From contig JBFXAQ010000001.1 in assembly GCA_050184115.1 (NCBI GenBank), positions 1,116,001 to 1,180,000 of the forward strand: 64,000 nt of DNA, in the 5' to 3' direction. The position numbers were made by a program, and so were the translations under genes. Position 1 is the first letter of the stretch, and every line of letters starts with the position of its first letter. The notes under the pieces were generated by a model. It was given only the letters and a program-made list of their open reading frames with translations. It did not search any database and was not told where the DNA came from. Below, piece after piece: positions 10,401-18,500 of the stretch. This stretch comes from JACKNG01 sp050184115. GTDB taxonomy: Bacteria > Pseudomonadota > Gammaproteobacteria > Ga0077536.

Positions 10401-10739
10401 GGCGGGGATGTCGGGAAGGGTATCGGGCTCGTTCACCAGATGCACCAGGGTGATCAGGGAGTGCGTCTTACCGCCGCCGAAGGTCATGTGGAGCTGGCGC
10501 ACAGCCTTCTCCGACATGCCCGCCAGGCGCCGAGTCACGTCGCGGGCGAGGTCGCGCAGGCGCACCGTGGGATAGGTGAGGGAGAAGAACTCCTTCGGAT
10601 CGTGGTAGACGCCCGGGTTGCGCCCGAGCATCACGTCATAGAGGTCCGCGGCGAACGCCTTGAGCGACAGCTCCTCGCTCATGATGTCGGCGCGAACGCG
10701 CACCACTCCATGCCAGGGTTTAGCGGTTATCTTGGCCAT
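7461..10739 (-). CDS. DUF499 domain ATPase
   Basis: A 1092-residue protein of the DUF499 family. Walker A, in HMTFGGGKTHSLITL, lies at 84-98, and Walker B, SILILFDEVLWF, lies near 206-217. A helical middle follows (DAYPFHPDLVDLFYAKW), with further unknown domains to the C-terminus. DUF499 genes are repeatedly found beside DUF1156 methylases and large helicases in defence islands (recalled, not searched). The biochemical role is not established; an AAA-like DNA translocase or recruiter is likely. It starts 19 bp after the methylase stop, in the same direction, so the two should be cotranscribed. Confidence 0.85.
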   Translation of the reverse strand: MAKITAKPWHGVVRVRADIMSEELSLKAFAADLYDVMLGRNPGVYHDPKEFFSLTYPTVRLRDLARDVTRRLAGMSEKAVRQLHMTFGGGKTHSLITLVHLVNEPDTLPDIPAVQQFRTHCAIEGGFPKARVAAVVFDRLDAEQGMEVKAPDGTLRTLKMPWSVLAWQLAGEAGLRLLKDDGSERPSPPATNVMEKLLGLARQDMPSILILFDEVLWFVRTVADQDPAWVGRMADFLHSLTQAVAKVPQCCLVASLLASDTKKMDELGKRISKELYDEFKRVADEGIQPVESHDVPEILRRRLFELESYMDQGQWPQQVMAALNSIETIDEYTKKHRAQEEKRYRDAYPFHPDLVDLFYAKWTQLEGFQQTRGILKTLATALRDAEKWDQLPIVGAQVFLAAQGEEGLSIAARELANIAQVEQYEGRRQNWPAILEAELAHASKAQEGLGSLSGREAEQAVVTTFLHSQPIGQRAVTRDLKLLVGGGAPDRIELDKGLARWADTSWYLDDTFIDDREDGLPKLWRLGSKPNLKQMHHDARSHISPTVLDEVLEKEIRGASKLSEGARGAGVKVHMLPARPSEIEDDGEFHYAVLGPKAASEGGKPSPEAKRFIDETTGPDKPRALNRNAVVLAVPSKEGIEVAREKVRDLLGWEKVREMLKERDDVDTAATARLETNLRAARGEMVSQIVMAYSIAATVNDANDIAAYRINVDNDPLFGKIVADKRLRIESTAVNAEALLPGGPYDLWAEGEKARFVKDLVGAFAATARLPKMLNRTAILETLLQGSEAGDFVLRVTRGDKSVRTFWKSRPDETALGDPSLEVVLSDVAMLTELDYAVLAPGTLPGLWDNESITVADLSSYFSGKHFVPIDKGDYTENLLIPAAEEGAIKAAVGLGVKNGRIWLVNGTISVLGEEVPAGFLNDQAVLYPPPAPISSADLLPAQLGSAWAGDETTAHLLHAAISAMAGKPLPWTPVRQALDDGFRLGLFERTLESGPWPCDLGGASAIKVRLVKGVKEAPAPTPGTKVASADLETHEVQDLADQIDELRQVTAGHALHIKVTVEFGEAGKVEQEVIDRVNGILGKVKTGWQIN

Positions 10740-10758
10740 ATCTTGTTCTCTCCGATCT

Positions 10759-13700
10759 CTACTCGAGCGTCAGCGCGCTTTGCGACGAGCTGCCCACGGT
10801 CCTCAAATGGTTCGCGAGACGCTCGAGAATCGAGCACTCATCATTCTGCCCCTCGTCGCGGCTCTTTTCGATTAATGCCTGGATGAGCTGCGCGAAGACA
10901 TGGCTGCGGCGTAACCCTCGGCGATCGAGGTAGTCGTTCACTTTGGCTACATCGCCCGCCTTCCACAGGTGCATCAGCTTATGCACCTGATCGATCAGCG
11001 GTGCCGGACGCCCCCCGGTGGTGTCTTCGCCAAGCGAACGGTGACGCCGCGCAGACCAAGGCTTGAGCTTAAACTTGCCGCCGCCCCCGGACGTTTCGGC
11101 TTCCGCTTCCCCTTCGTCCCCTTCCTCACCCGAATCAATCTCTTCAGCTTCCGGCTCGGACCTACCGCCACCCCGTGCCAGCAGCTCGTACTGATCGACC
11201 AGGTCGCGCTCCGGCAATCCGCACGACACCATGTACAGGATGCACGGGCCCGCCGGTGCGTCTTTGAGGCCGAAGTCGTTCCGATGCAGCAGGTAGTAGG
11301 TGGTGACGTCGTCTAGGGGATGATCGCCGACCGCAGCCTCCGCCTCGCCATGCGTCAGGACGCGGCCGACCACGAAATCCACCACGATGCGGCGCACGTG
11401 GCGCAGGAACTCGTCCACGCCCATCAGCACACCCGGCTCGGAGGCTTTCTTCACCGCCGGGTAGCGGCTGTAGGCCTCTAGCGCCGGGCCCGTGGCCGCC
11501 CAGACAAAGTCGGGGCCGCGAATGCCTGCGTCCCAGAAATCCCGCAACTGCGTGACGATATTGCTCTCCATCTCCTTGATGACTCGGCTATCCCAGCCAG
11601 CGCGGGCCATGGGGTCGCGCTTGCGGCAGACAAGCCAGACCGAAGATGAGAGAGCCGCCGAGCTTTGAGCCCTCATCCGGGCGGCTTGCTCAGTCTGGAT
11701 GGGCCAACTGCCATCCACCACGAAACCCGCCTTGATGATTGCCCCCACCAGCGTTTCCCATGCATCTGGTTGCTTGTGCGCAAAGACAATCACCAGTCGC
11801 CCCTCTGGCTTCAATGCCGAATGGCAGGCAGCAAAGGCCCGTGCCATGCCAGCTTCGTAATTGCGTTTGGACGCTTCAGCGTTACCGCCAAAACGGCTGG
11901 AATCGTCGATCAGCTCACCGTCATTCTTATCCTTGTCCCATTTGGTTCCGATCGCTTCCTCGAACGCCACCGAGTACTGAGCCGACAAGGTAGAAAGCTG
12001 GCGCCGATCCCAGATATGGAAATAATCCATGAGGTCCGAGTACGGGATCGCATCGTAGTACGGTGGGTCGGTAACGACGACGTCGAAGTTGCCTGCTCGG
12101 ATACACTCGATCGCGCTTTGCCGAACCGCTTTGGGCACAGGGGCCAGCGAGTTTGCCGCGCGGGTGATCGTTACGATCGACTCGCAGACGGCCTCCATAG
12201 ACATCCGCCAACCGCCGCGAACGTAGTTGATCGATGCCGATTCACTGTAGTCCCACGTAATTGGCAGGGCATACCGAACGAAGGTATGACCGATCGCCTC
12301 GACACTCGTGATCCAAGAGACCTGGTGAGAGTTGAAATCCAGCATCCGATCGAAGGAGCACACTAGGTACGCGAATATCGCCTCCTGCTGTTCGGGGCTG
12401 TAACCGTGCCCCTGCATGGCTTCCGTGGCGCTTCTGTTCGCCGCTGAAAACGCGGCAAAGGAAAGCAGTTGCCTGGGCGTAAACAGCTTCCACCACTGGT
12501 CAAAGCCATAACCGTCGACGGAAAAGGCCCTTGATGCACCGCTACCCCCTTTGGGCGTGGCCTCGGTCGGCAACCCAAATGGCACATCGGCAAATACGTG
12601 GACTAGCTCCGTTTCGGCCGCCTGAGCCATCTCTACTTCCAGCGCGGTTGGTAGGCGATACTCTTTACCCTTGGGGCCATCCATTACCACGGAGGTCATG
12701 ACCGCTCCGAGTCGTCGCGCCCGACCTTCAAGTCGGAGATCCTCCATAGTCATGATGGTGCCGCAGCAGGGGCAGGTAACACCCGCCCGGCTCATGGTGC
12801 CAGCGCCAAGCTTCTTGTCGTGTTCCCGCTTTTGCGCGGCATTGCCGCCCTTCGCTTTGACGTCAGGATCGATGCCAAATACGACGCCGGTCTTGTCTTC
12901 GAGCGGGCGCATCGTGAGCAGAACGCGCTTATTGTCTTTCTTGGCTAGCCACCGGGTTTTCAGGAGCGGCACGGTGGCACGGCAGGCCTTGCACCGGACG
13001 GTTCGCGCCCAGAGATAGGCCACGGCGGGCTTGGCAACCCAGCGCGGGTTGGCGGGGTTTTCCAGATAGGTCTCATCGAACCCCGTGTTCAGCAGCTTCA
13101 CCTGCGGCTCGCCGATGTCATTCGTGGGAACCAGCTTGAGGCGCTCCTCCGAGTCCAGCGGCACGACCCGGTACGGCTTCACCGCACAGTATTCGGCGTA
13201 GGTCGGATAGAAGCGCGCCAGATCCTTGCGCGCCTCTTTGAGCACCCAATGTCCCCAGGCGCGTACGTGCCAGGCGAGGTCTGCATCCAGCAGCCCTGGG
13301 GTGAGGTCGGGATGATCCAGTAGATCGAAGTTCTCGCCGCGCGAGATGCCCTCACCCTCGGCGCCTTTATCAGGTGAGGATGGGGCAAGCTGCCGCAGAT
13401 GCCGCTTGATCTCAGCGGGCTTCAGACCCTTGGCCTTGAAGTACGCTGCCATCAACTCGGGGTCTTGCAGCGCGAAGTCCGGCAGCTTCCGCTTCTGGCC
13501 TGCGAGCTTCTGCGGATACTCCAGGGTGCACTTGAGAATGAACCACGCCACCGGGTTGATATCGACCGCTGTCACCTCGCATCCCAGGCGCATTGCCTCC
13601 AGGGGTATCGCGCCGCCTCCAGCGAACGGGTCCAGCACCTTTGGCGCGCGGCCGCCATAGGCCTTGCGGATCTCCTCCCGGAACCAGTCCAGATCCGGAG

Positions 13701-14025
13701 ACGACTCGTTGCCCCAGTGCAGGATGCCGCCCGCCGTTTCCCAGGCATCGATCTCCTCCACGCGACCGTTGGGCATCTTCTTTTTCTTGGTCGTCTTCTT
13801 GAGTGTACCGCCCAGGCGCTTCAGGATCTCATCACGCTTTTCCTTGTCACCGGGATCGGGCAGTAGCGTGGCGATGAGCGCCGCGCGGGACGCCGCCAAG
13901 GGGCGGCGCGCCGGCCAGATATGCAGGGTGGAGATATGCCCGTGACGGACGTTCTTCTCATGCACCGAGTCAATGGACGCCTGTCTCAACGGGAAGGCGA
14001 CTTCGATGAGGCGTTTGTCGTTCAT
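10759..14025 (-). CDS. DUF1156 DNA methyltransferase with zinc ribbon
   Basis: A 1088-residue putative DNA methylase. The N-terminal ~60 residues are the DUF1156 region (LIEVAFPLRQASIDSVHEK). The SAM-binding motif VLDPFAGGGAIPLEA is near 130. Paired cysteines, CKAC near 345 and CPCC near 418, form a probable zinc ribbon. The catalytic motif DPPYYD is near 653. The (D)PPY motif points to amino-methylation of adenine or cytosine. Ser/Glu-rich low complexity separates the C-terminal ~100 residues. Its ATG overlaps the stop of the Cap15-like gene as ATGA, so it is translationally coupled to the CBASS effector. Whether it marks self DNA for the neighbouring helicase and ATPase, as in restriction-like systems, is inference. 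Confidence 0.85.
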   Translation of the reverse strand: MNDKRLIEVAFPLRQASIDSVHEKNVRHGHISTLHIWPARRPLAASRAALIATLLPDPGDKEKRDEILKRLGGTLKKTTKKKKMPNGRVEEIDAWETAGGILHWGNESSPDLDWFREEIRKAYGGRAPKVLDPFAGGGAIPLEAMRLGCEVTAVDINPVAWFILKCTLEYPQKLAGQKRKLPDFALQDPELMAAYFKAKGLKPAEIKRHLRQLAPSSPDKGAEGEGISRGENFDLLDHPDLTPGLLDADLAWHVRAWGHWVLKEARKDLARFYPTYAEYCAVKPYRVVPLDSEERLKLVPTNDIGEPQVKLLNTGFDETYLENPANPRWVAKPAVAYLWARTVRCKACRATVPLLKTRWLAKKDNKRVLLTMRPLEDKTGVVFGIDPDVKAKGGNAAQKREHDKKLGAGTMSRAGVTCPCCGTIMTMEDLRLEGRARRLGAVMTSVVMDGPKGKEYRLPTALEVEMAQAAETELVHVFADVPFGLPTEATPKGGSGASRAFSVDGYGFDQWWKLFTPRQLLSFAAFSAANRSATEAMQGHGYSPEQQEAIFAYLVCSFDRMLDFNSHQVSWITSVEAIGHTFVRYALPITWDYSESASINYVRGGWRMSMEAVCESIVTITRAANSLAPVPKAVRQSAIECIRAGNFDVVVTDPPYYDAIPYSDLMDYFHIWDRRQLSTLSAQYSVAFEEAIGTKWDKDKNDGELIDDSSRFGGNAEASKRNYEAGMARAFAACHSALKPEGRLVIVFAHKQPDAWETLVGAIIKAGFVVDGSWPIQTEQAARMRAQSSAALSSSVWLVCRKRDPMARAGWDSRVIKEMESNIVTQLRDFWDAGIRGPDFVWAATGPALEAYSRYPAVKKASEPGVLMGVDEFLRHVRRIVVDFVVGRVLTHGEAEAAVGDHPLDDVTTYYLLHRNDFGLKDAPAGPCILYMVSCGLPERDLVDQYELLARGGGRSEPEAEEIDSGEEGDEGEAEAETSGGGGKFKLKPWSARRHRSLGEDTTGGRPAPLIDQVHKLMHLWKAGDVAKVNDYLDRRGLRRSHVFAQLIQALIEKSRDEGQNDECSILERLANHLRTVGSSSQSALTLE

Positions 14026-14645
14026 TCGTATTCCTTCTTCAAAGCAGCGTCGAAGTCGAGAAGATCACGGCTGACGCGGTGCAGAGTGATTTCGCCGCGC
14101 GTCTCTCTGCCGCGACCGGTAAAGTAGTCGCCGCTCAAACGCCATCCATGAGCGCTCGTGGCAATATTCATCGTGCAGATGCCCCGATGCGTTTGCATCG
14201 TCTGCACGGCAAGATTTCTGGGTTCGCACACGTACTCGTACTTTAAACCGTTATCGCCGGGCTGCTCTTCGTACAGCGCCGCCATGGTTGTGCGTGAACG
14301 CGACTGCTCCGTTTCGAGCTCGATCGCCATCCGGGTCCATGTCTGGCGGACTCGCATCACACAGGGCACTCGTGCGCCGCCGTTGTGCGACGAGCTGATC
14401 TCCCCCGCCCATGTGCCATTGAGGTTCTTCAGGGTAGATAACCAGCGCCAGCCCCAGCGGTCGTACAGGAAGATCAATCCGGCATAGATGGCGCCTGCAG
14501 AGAGCGCGGCGGCATCCACAAATCCGGCCAGCGGTGGAATGCTTCTGAGGGCGTGCACGGCGCCTGAAGCGCCGATCGCCATGACCCCAATGGCGAAGTA
14601 AATCTTCGGGCCGCGGAAGAAGTTGTCAGAAGCGTACCCGTGCAT
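14022..14645 (-). CDS. cap15: Cap15-like CBASS effector (two TM helices + beta-barrel domain)
   Basis: A 207-residue protein. Two hydrophobic helices lie at about 14-33 and 42-61. A soluble domain starting near NLNGTWAGEI (74-83) is predicted to be all beta, with alternating short strands to the end. This is the architecture of Cap15, whose barrel binds the cyclic nucleotide and whose helices then oligomerise and damage the inner membrane. It overlaps the upstream CD-NTase gene by 20 bp, the standard CBASS pairing, and overlaps the downstream methylase start by ATGA. I assign it from architecture and neighbour; the NG.W motif fits what I remember of the family. An unrelated membrane effector of similar layout remains possible. 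Confidence 0.75.
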   Translation of the reverse strand: MHGYASDNFFRGPKIYFAIGVMAIGASGAVHALRSIPPLAGFVDAAALSAGAIYAGLIFLYDRWGWRWLSTLKNLNGTWAGEISSSHNGGARVPCVMRVRQTWTRMAIELETEQSRSRTTMAALYEEQPGDNGLKYEYVCEPRNLAVQTMQTHRGICTMNIATSAHGWRLSGDYFTGRGRETRGEITLHRVSRDLLDFDAALKKEYE

Positions 14646-15543
14646 TCTGCCCCCACTGCTGCCACATCTGGACGAGCGCGCCGATGTAGGCCTGCGCTTT
14701 CTCGATCGTCCACCGGTTCTGCTCGAAAGGCCGTTGCACGCCGTTCTGGCAGACGAATCCGGTGAGATTCGCCCCGGCCAGCCAATTCACCACATTGATG
14801 AAGGTCGTCTGGTAACTCCCGCCGAATTGCTGATGAGGCACATTGAACAGGAGGCACTCAATGGCATGGGATGAGGCAACCCCATCCTGGATCAGTCCGC
14901 GATCCACCATCCATCCCCGCGCATTCTTGAAGACGCGGGCGGTCGGCTTGTACCAATCGGCCGTATGGCGATGCTTGGTCACGCCGTTGTCGTAGTGCTG
15001 TTTGGGAAAGCTGACCACCTCATAGTTGCGCTGTACATCGCGTAGCCAGATTCCGTCGACGTAACTGGCCTCACTCAACAGAGTTCGTGGCGGAAGATAG
15101 AGCCGATACTCAAGACAGGGCACCACGTCCGCGGGGATGTTGTTGGAAGTCCGCGGAATTTTGATGCTCTTCCCGCCGTCCGTAACATCGTGATTCGGGA
15201 AGGCTCGGCGAATAGCGTTCGAGACATCGCGCCGAAAATCGGTAAAGGTGTAGGTCGCGGACTGCGCATTCCCCTCCACGACGCTTCTCGTGTATGCATC
15301 GAGGCGGCAGTAGTCGGGCATGTAGGTCCGCTTGAGCTTCACAACGACATCAACGTCGCTGTCGCCATGGATATTCGTGCTGTTGCGGTAGGAACCTTGA
15401 AGAAACACATCAAAGTCGCGCGCCGACTCCAACAGCACAGCATCGGTCTTTAGAGCCGAGCGAATGCGCTCGTAGATCGCGTTGGCGGATTTCGTTGCTC
15501 CTTGGCGGGACCACGTTTCGAGTTGGCTTTCAGGGATACTCAT
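14626..15543 (-). CDS. CBASS CD-NTase (cGAS/DncV-like nucleotidyltransferase)
   Basis: A 305-residue nucleotidyltransferase. The Pol-beta-type active site is complete: GS at 50-51, GDSDVDVVV at 60-68 (Asp63 and Asp65 bind metal), and a third acidic residue in PADVVPCLEYRL (Asp139). The C-terminal helical half carries the ARVFKNARGWM...SHAIECLLFNVP pattern of CD-NTases. The enzyme should make a cyclic di- or trinucleotide on phage infection. The product cannot be read from sequence. No Cap2/Cap3 ubiquitin-like genes or HORMA/TRIP13 genes are present, so the core is type I CBASS with Cap15 as effector. It starts 9 bp after the upstream helicase stop. Confidence 0.88.
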   Translation of the reverse strand: MSIPESQLETWSRQGATKSANAIYERIRSALKTDAVLLESARDFDVFLQGSYRNSTNIHGDSDVDVVVKLKRTYMPDYCRLDAYTRSVVEGNAQSATYTFTDFRRDVSNAIRRAFPNHDVTDGGKSIKIPRTSNNIPADVVPCLEYRLYLPPRTLLSEASYVDGIWLRDVQRNYEVVSFPKQHYDNGVTKHRHTADWYKPTARVFKNARGWMVDRGLIQDGVASSHAIECLLFNVPHQQFGGSYQTTFINVVNWLAGANLTGFVCQNGVQRPFEQNRWTIEKAQAYIGALVQMWQQWGQNARVRF

Positions 15544-15552
15544 GCTTCCTCC

Positions 15553-18500
15553 TCACTCCGACGCGCTGCGCACGATTTCGCTATAGCCGATCACCACGCT
15601 GCCGCGGGACTTGGCGATCAGCCTGCCGAAGGGGTCTTGCACCTTGAATAGCCTTGGCGAGGCAGTCCCACAGTCGAACACCACATAAAGCCAGTACCGA
15701 TTCCGCAGGTTGCAGGCACGCGCCCACTCGTTCTCGGTTAGCTCGATCGCGCCGGTCCCGACGCGGCCTTTCACCTCGATGCCGCGCTCATCATTCGGCC
15801 GCTTTGAAAGCAGGTCGAAGCCCGGGTAGTCGGAGAGGCCTGCGAGCCGCGCCTTCTCAGGGGTAGAGACGTCCTTGACATCGGCCCCCTGGGCCGCGTC
15901 ATGGGCGATCGCCACCTCCATCGCGATGCGCTCGACCTCCGCGTCGCGGGCCGTGACGTCCTCCGGGTCCTGGGAGGGCTGAACGAGCGCCGTGGCGATG
16001 ATCTCCACGGCACCGGGCTGGATCAGGTCCACCTCTCTGCGAGTCTGCCGGATTGCCAGCGCCCGGCGCTCCTTGATGCTCCGTTGCTGCTCCTTAATCC
16101 GCTCCAATTCGGTCTGCGCCGACCGATTGCCTTCGCGCGCCTTCTCCGTGTAGCGCTTGCGGGCGGCGGCAAGCTCCGACTCCTGGTAGTCATAGGCCCG
16201 AACCAGGTGATCCTCGGTTTCGACCAAGCGACCCCGCGCGGCGAGTTGTTGCAACTCCGCGAGCTTGCCGAGTAACTCGGTCTTGATGTGTTGCTCCCCG
16301 GCGAGGCGCCATGTGTCGCTCTGGGCGAGGAACACCACGCTGCCGGGGTTGGCCTTGGCGGCCGGCTTCAATAGAAGTTGGTGCTCCACGGGCGCCTCGA
16401 TCATGCGGCCGTCGGCATACTGCTTGACCCCGACGAGTCGCTGTTCGACAACCTCCTCGGTGTGAAAGGCGGGGAAACCCGGATCGACGGCTCGCATCAC
16501 GCTGACGCGTGCGACATGGAAAAGATAAGGCGCAGTGGCGGAGACGTCCGTGAAGATCGCGCCCCGCTTGCCGGCGCTGCGGCTGTTATCAATAGCTATG
16601 CTCGACAGGCGCTCGAAGACGGGCTCGCCGGGATGCAGGAAGATGGCGTCGCGCGAATCACAGGGTCGATAGACCGTAAAGCGGTTGCGGGCTGATTCCG
16701 GGTAGGTTTCGAGCAGAGACATCAGGCTCTCCACCACGCCACGGCGCCGCGGCCGAAGGAAGAACTGCCCGTCGAGATCGCCCACCAAATCGACGCCGAT
16801 CAGGGGCGCAGCGTGCTCGAGGTAACGGCGCACGTAGCCGGGAAGGAGGCGGCGCATCTCCTCAATGGCGAGCGCCTCCTGCAACTGCGGCAGGGCGGTC
16901 TTCACCTCGCCGCCTCGGCCATAGATGCTTTCCTCCCGGGCCTCGATGGCCCGGATCTGCTCGACTGTGAGTTCACCGGCAAGCTCCATTGCTTCACGAT
17001 CCGCTTCGTCTTCGGACTCGACGGCGCGCTGGATGTACTCGGTCAGAGACATGCCCTCGAAGATGCGGCCGACGACATCGAAGACTTTGTCCGAACCCAG
17101 CTGCTTGCGGATCTCTTCCAGCTTGTCGAGCAGCGTCTTGACCACACGGCCCTCGCGCGTCTTCCCGGCTACCAGGTTGAGGATGGCCACCTTATCGCGC
17201 TTCTGGCCGTAACGATGGATACGGCCCATCCGCTGCTCGAGGCGGGCCGGGTTCCACGGGATGTCGTAGTTGATGAGGATCCAGCAGAACTGGAGGTTGA
17301 TGCCCTCGGCCGCGGCGTCGGTGCCGACGAAGAAGCGGGCGCCTCCATGCTCCCCGTTATGCGGCCTACGGAATTGCTCCACCTGGGCATCACGCTGTTC
17401 GAAGTTGAGCCCGCCATGGATGAAGGCGACCTGCCCGGCATAGCCCATGCCCTCCAGGCGACGCATCAGGAAATTGAGGGTGTCCTTGTGCTCGGTGTAG
17501 ATGATGACCTTGTGGTCGCGGTACTGCGGCGCCCGAAGCAGCGCACTCATCCGGTCGAACTTGGACTCGTGACCACTGGTGTGTACCGCCTCTGCCAGCC
17601 CGATCAGTTCCAGGACCTTCTGCCGCTCATCCATCAGCTCGGCGAGGCTGGTGGCAACGAAGGCACCCAGCGCTTCGGCCTCGGTTTCCTCATGCTCCTC
17701 CTCGCCGCCCGTCACGGTTTCCTCGTCGGCAGTCTTGGCGGCGAGCACGTCCACCAGCTTGCCTTCGCGCACCTTCCGATCGAGCCGCTGCTGCTGGGCG
17801 CGCAGCTCTTCTTCCGGAATCCGGCCGGACTGAATGTCATCGATCAGTCGGTCCAGCTTGCTGAGGCGGTTGCGGAAGGAGCAGAGCAAGGCCCAGGTGC
17901 TGCTGGCCAGCCGGCGCTGGAAGACGGTCATCGCAAAACGTGCCGCCTGACGATTGAGCAACCGTGCCTGGTTGTAGTAATGGCGGATGTAGGACGTGGT
18001 CAGGTCGTAGAGGGCCTGCTCGCTAACCTCGCCCTGGGTAAGCTCGTAGCTCACCGTGTCGCATAGGCGCTCGGGGTAAAGGGGGCGACCGTGCAGGTCG
18101 ACCATCTCCTCCTTGACGCGCCGAATGAAATGCCGGTTACGGGACTCACGTGGAAACCGCGCAAAGGCCGTCTCGGTGCTGAACAGTTCTGGCTCCAACA
18201 GCCGCCACAGGCAGTAGTAGGGAAACTCCTTGCCCATGTGGGGTGTCGCGGTCAGGAGGAGCAGGTGATGCGCCGCCCACGGCATCTTCCAGTCGTCGGG
18301 CAGCTCGCGGACGCCGGCGATTGCCTCGGCTAGGCGGTAGCGATCGGTGGGGCGAAACGTGCCGTCCGGATCGCGGTTCGCCGACAGCTTGTGGGCTTCG
18401 TCGAAGACCACCAGGTCGTAAGGCGCTACGGTCGGGTCGCGCAGGCAGTTGAACAGGCGCGCGCTGCGCAAACTGTCCACGCTCACTACGACTAGATCGC

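Noticed and set aside
9339..10886. Long plus-strand frame opposite the DUF499 gene
   Set aside because: Codon-position shadow of a GC-rich gene; no family character, and the minus-strand gene has clear motifs.
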